Below are positions 7,801-8,219 of a DNA stretch of 8,219 bases, one piece after another. The stretch lies in contig JAZNXS010000031.1 of the NCBI GenBank assembly GCA_045594025.1, positions 1 to 8,219 on the forward strand. The letters run 5' to 3'. The position numbers and the translations under genes were made by a program. The notes below the pieces were generated by a model that ran no database searches, was not told the origin of the DNA, and was given only the letters and a program-made list of their open reading frames with translations. Source of the DNA: Scatosoma sp045594025 (GTDB lineage: Bacteria; Bacillota; Clostridia; Christensenellales; Borkfalkiaceae). The first letter of the stretch is position 1. Every line of letters begins with the position of its first letter.

Positions 7801-7970
7801 GCCTTTCTCAAAGCCGCCTTCCTTGTCTTTGCGTCCGCAACCTTGATACTGTGTTTGCTTACCGTTTTCTTATTCGATTTTTCTTGCATCTTTTTCTCAA
7901 CGGCGCGTTCTATCTGCTCCGCTGTGTACTTGACGTCGGTTTTTGAAGTTTTTACTTTTTTCTTACCCAT
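4881..7970 (-). CDS. Membrane-anchored transglutaminase-like protein with Trp/Asp repeats and MBG modules
   Basis: The 1029-residue product has this order: a basic tail (1-60, 21 Lys/Arg); a membrane segment (about 62-88); an acidic stretch; 26 units of 13 residues (138-475); a Gly/Ala-rich GGAxx segment (476-496); a region I do not recognise (500-670); a transglutaminase-like core (about 670-778); a Gly/Ser/Thr linker (777-854); and two MBG-type modules (855-1029, KVYDG at 868). The core has Cys717 in SGVCRHFA, His758 in GHAWVEV and Glu774 in WVAVEVT, the expected order of the Cys-His-Asp/Glu triad, so it is probably active outside the cell. This superfamily includes proteases, peptidases and cross-linking enzymes, and the reaction cannot be told from sequence. 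ATG at 7970 is chosen over GTG at 7976 because the GGAGG lies seven bases from the ATG but one from the GTG. The stop is doubled (TAA TAG). It lies between an ATPase-like fragment and an MBG-repeat protein, probably in one operon. Confidence 0.88.
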   Translation of the reverse strand: MGKKKVKTSKTDVKYTAEQIERAVEKKMQEKSNKKTVSKHSIKVADAKTRKAALRKARRNPVRIILNTLCALLIAGVSFMAGSIFLTNFLSDEDGFKFEIDFESIGDFFSELGTDIGEFFTDLFDPTDIAGLIEDMKLPSNWGDFFPDGKLPDGWEDMFGNAKLPENWGDYFSDGTLPEGWESMLGDAELPSNWDSFFPDGELPEGWENMLGDAKLPENWEDYFPDGELPENWEDMLGGTTLPDNWDEYFPDDTLPMDWQNGFGDTKLPDNWDEYYPWGDLPSNWQDGMGSATLPDNWMDYFPDENLPSNWEDQMGDAKLPDNWDDYFTDGELPSDWQDQMGSTTLPDNWDDHFPSGDLPSDWQDNVGGSKLPDNWDEYFTDGELPSDWQDQVGDAPLPDNWDEHFTDGELPSDWQDQTGDAPLPDNWDDYFPDGDLPEDWEDQVGEETLPSDWQDYFPNGDLPENWEEIIDNGGIGGAVVGGAIVGGAIAGGLLGDVSSGVGGTLSGDDYWISVKASTTQTMYLRMESKGVYVGSGEHGFVSGNSYYPAAGAVNPLYYFAYGLAASDYTGGTAEIELSMERTSLLPYYSDARMESDEGVTRYSTRYYTYDYLTYGNLESLTPFANINDEYYNQEWDYRNFVYENYLQIDYDMQTELQYLANEQGIYWDQDKYDIIKGIAEYIASFEYNLDKWGNQNYPEDKDMVMYFLTEEKSGVCRHFAAAATMMFRAMGIPARYTTGYAIDVKANEWVQWKDAGHAWVEVYFDGYGWVAVEVTGGNGDGTGNGSGSGGNGTGSENGGSGTGSGSGTGGGSGTGGGSGTGGGSGTGGGSGTGGGSGTGGGSGTGGGTGTEVPILYYITVSTPSASKVYDGIKLSNATVTVIDDSQMPSGYQMSIVSWTERVNVGTSSNIVQLAFTDAEGNPLDGGVGVYYEAGSLTVTPCSLTVTTGDAVAFLDETTELTCDDYTIVGLADGDYVYDIKFTGKQTGVGFSENTLDKDQPIIIYNANGDNVTGNYAIEFIYGTLQILD
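5419..5577 (-). repeat. 18-bp tandem array coding a GGGSGT linker
   Basis: Nearly nine head-to-tail copies of an 18-base unit (plus strand GTTCCAGAGCCACCGCCT and variants) encode repeated SGTGGG. Copies differ only at a few positions: A or T in the GT(A/T)CC, A or G in GCC(A/G), T or C at the end, plus one copy coding GSG. The 5419 end copy is slightly diverged. It forms most of the flexible linker between the transglutaminase-like core and the MBG modules. The high identity suggests recent expansion by slippage or unequal exchange. Confidence 0.95.
6546..7559 (-). repeat. 26 tandem 39-bp units coding a 13-residue LPxxW repeat
   Basis: Residues 138-475 divide without a single insertion or deletion into 26 units of 13 residues, each starting Leu-Pro-x-x-Trp. 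Two types alternate strictly. Type A resembles LPDNWDEYFPDGE and type B resembles LPSDWQDQMGDAK, making 13 dyads of 26 residues (78 bases). By hand count the array has 92 Asp/Glu, 6 Lys and no Arg, with Trp at position 5 in all 26 units. I do not recognise it as a named repeat family. It sits just outside the membrane and may be an acidic stalk, a cation-binding element or a wall-binding element. Confidence 0.95.
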
Positions 7971-7976
7971 GTTCAC

Positions 7977-7985
7977 TCCTCCTTT
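7977..7985 (-). promoter_or_regulatory. Ribosome binding site that sets the transglutaminase-like start
   Basis: The minus strand reads AAAGGAGGA. The GGAGG ends seven bases before ATG at 7970 but only one base before the in-frame GTG at 7976. Normal spacing therefore selects the ATG, and the protein begins MGKKK. Confidence 0.85.
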
Positions 7986-8011
7986 CCGTCGTAGCCGAGG
8001 TATTTACACCG

Positions 8012-8219
8012 TTACGCATTTCTTTCCAAATGCGTCAAATACGACTTACAACGGGGCATTTTGTCCTGCCCGAACAATTCGTCTAAATACGTCCTTAATC
8101 CCTCCGCGGAATTTCTTACGTAAATGGGGTTTTGCGATTCCAGCTTACGCAGGACTTTCTTCGCCAAAATGTCGTCGATTGCCTCCACTTCGTTCCCTCC
8201 GCAAGCAATCATAACGGGA
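8012..8219 (-). CDS. C-terminal part of a gene cut by the right edge, possibly an AAA-type ATPase
   Basis: The frame is open to the right edge and ends at TAA 8014-8012. The 68 visible residues have no Shine-Dalgarno before the internal ATG at 8212, because only seven bases precede it, so the true start is probably outside the window. The segment IDDILAKKVLRKLE followed by a short helical tail resembles the C-terminal lid of McrB-like or other AAA ATPases. That match is from memory of the pattern and is weak; the Walker motifs would lie outside the window. The next gene starts 41 bases downstream with no terminator between them, so it is probably part of the same operon. An ATPase next to a transglutaminase-like gene recalls the MoxR/DUF58/transglutaminase arrangement, but this cannot be confirmed here. 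Confidence 0.6.
   Translation of the reverse strand, partial: PVMIACGGNEVEAIDDILAKKVLRKLESQNPIYVRNSAEGLRTYLDELFGQDKMPRCKSYLTHLERNA

Noticed and set aside
7974..7976. GTG as the start of the transglutaminase-like gene
   Set aside because: It lies one base from the GGAGG, too close for initiation; ATG at 7970 has normal spacing.

Overview
The window looks like chromosomal DNA from a low-to-mid-GC Gram-positive bacterium, most likely a member of the Clostridia. That is an inference from the strong AGGAGG-type ribosome binding sites, consensus TTGAAA-N17-TATAAT promoters, short hairpin/T-tract terminators and the protein families. All supported genes lie on the minus strand, so transcription runs from the right edge to the left edge. 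The species cannot be named from the sequence.

Region 1 (right end down to about 1511) is an apparent operon that begins beyond the right edge. In transcription order it holds: (i) the last 68 codons of a gene cut by the edge, possibly an AAA-type ATPase; (ii) a 1029-residue membrane-anchored protein with a basic cytosolic tail, 26 exact-length copies of a 13-residue Trp/Asp-rich repeat, a transglutaminase-like domain with Cys-His-Glu residues, a Gly/Ser/Thr linker and two C-terminal MBG-type modules; (iii) a 1082-residue membrane-anchored protein made almost entirely of about ten MBG-type beta modules. The gaps are 41 and 66 bases with no terminator between genes. A hairpin/T-tract follows the last gene. 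The two large proteins share the same C-terminal module type and the same inside-to-outside topology, so they probably form one cell-surface assembly. I did not recognise it as a described system.

The 66-base junction between the two large genes carries an unexplained strong Shine-Dalgarno. It stands before an 11-codon TTG-initiated frame whose stop overlaps the next ATG, and a hairpin there covers part of the downstream ribosome binding site. This looks like a translational-coupling device.

Region 2 (about 136 to 1478) is a single gene with its own promoter and terminator. It encodes a PlsC-type lysophospholipid acyltransferase fused to a zinc-ribbon domain, probably a phospholipid synthesis enzyme unrelated to the operon.

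Region 3 (1 to about 130) has no gene that I accept. It holds a perfect 9-bp hairpin, then a minus-strand promoter and ribosome binding site that point to a gene starting just past the left edge.
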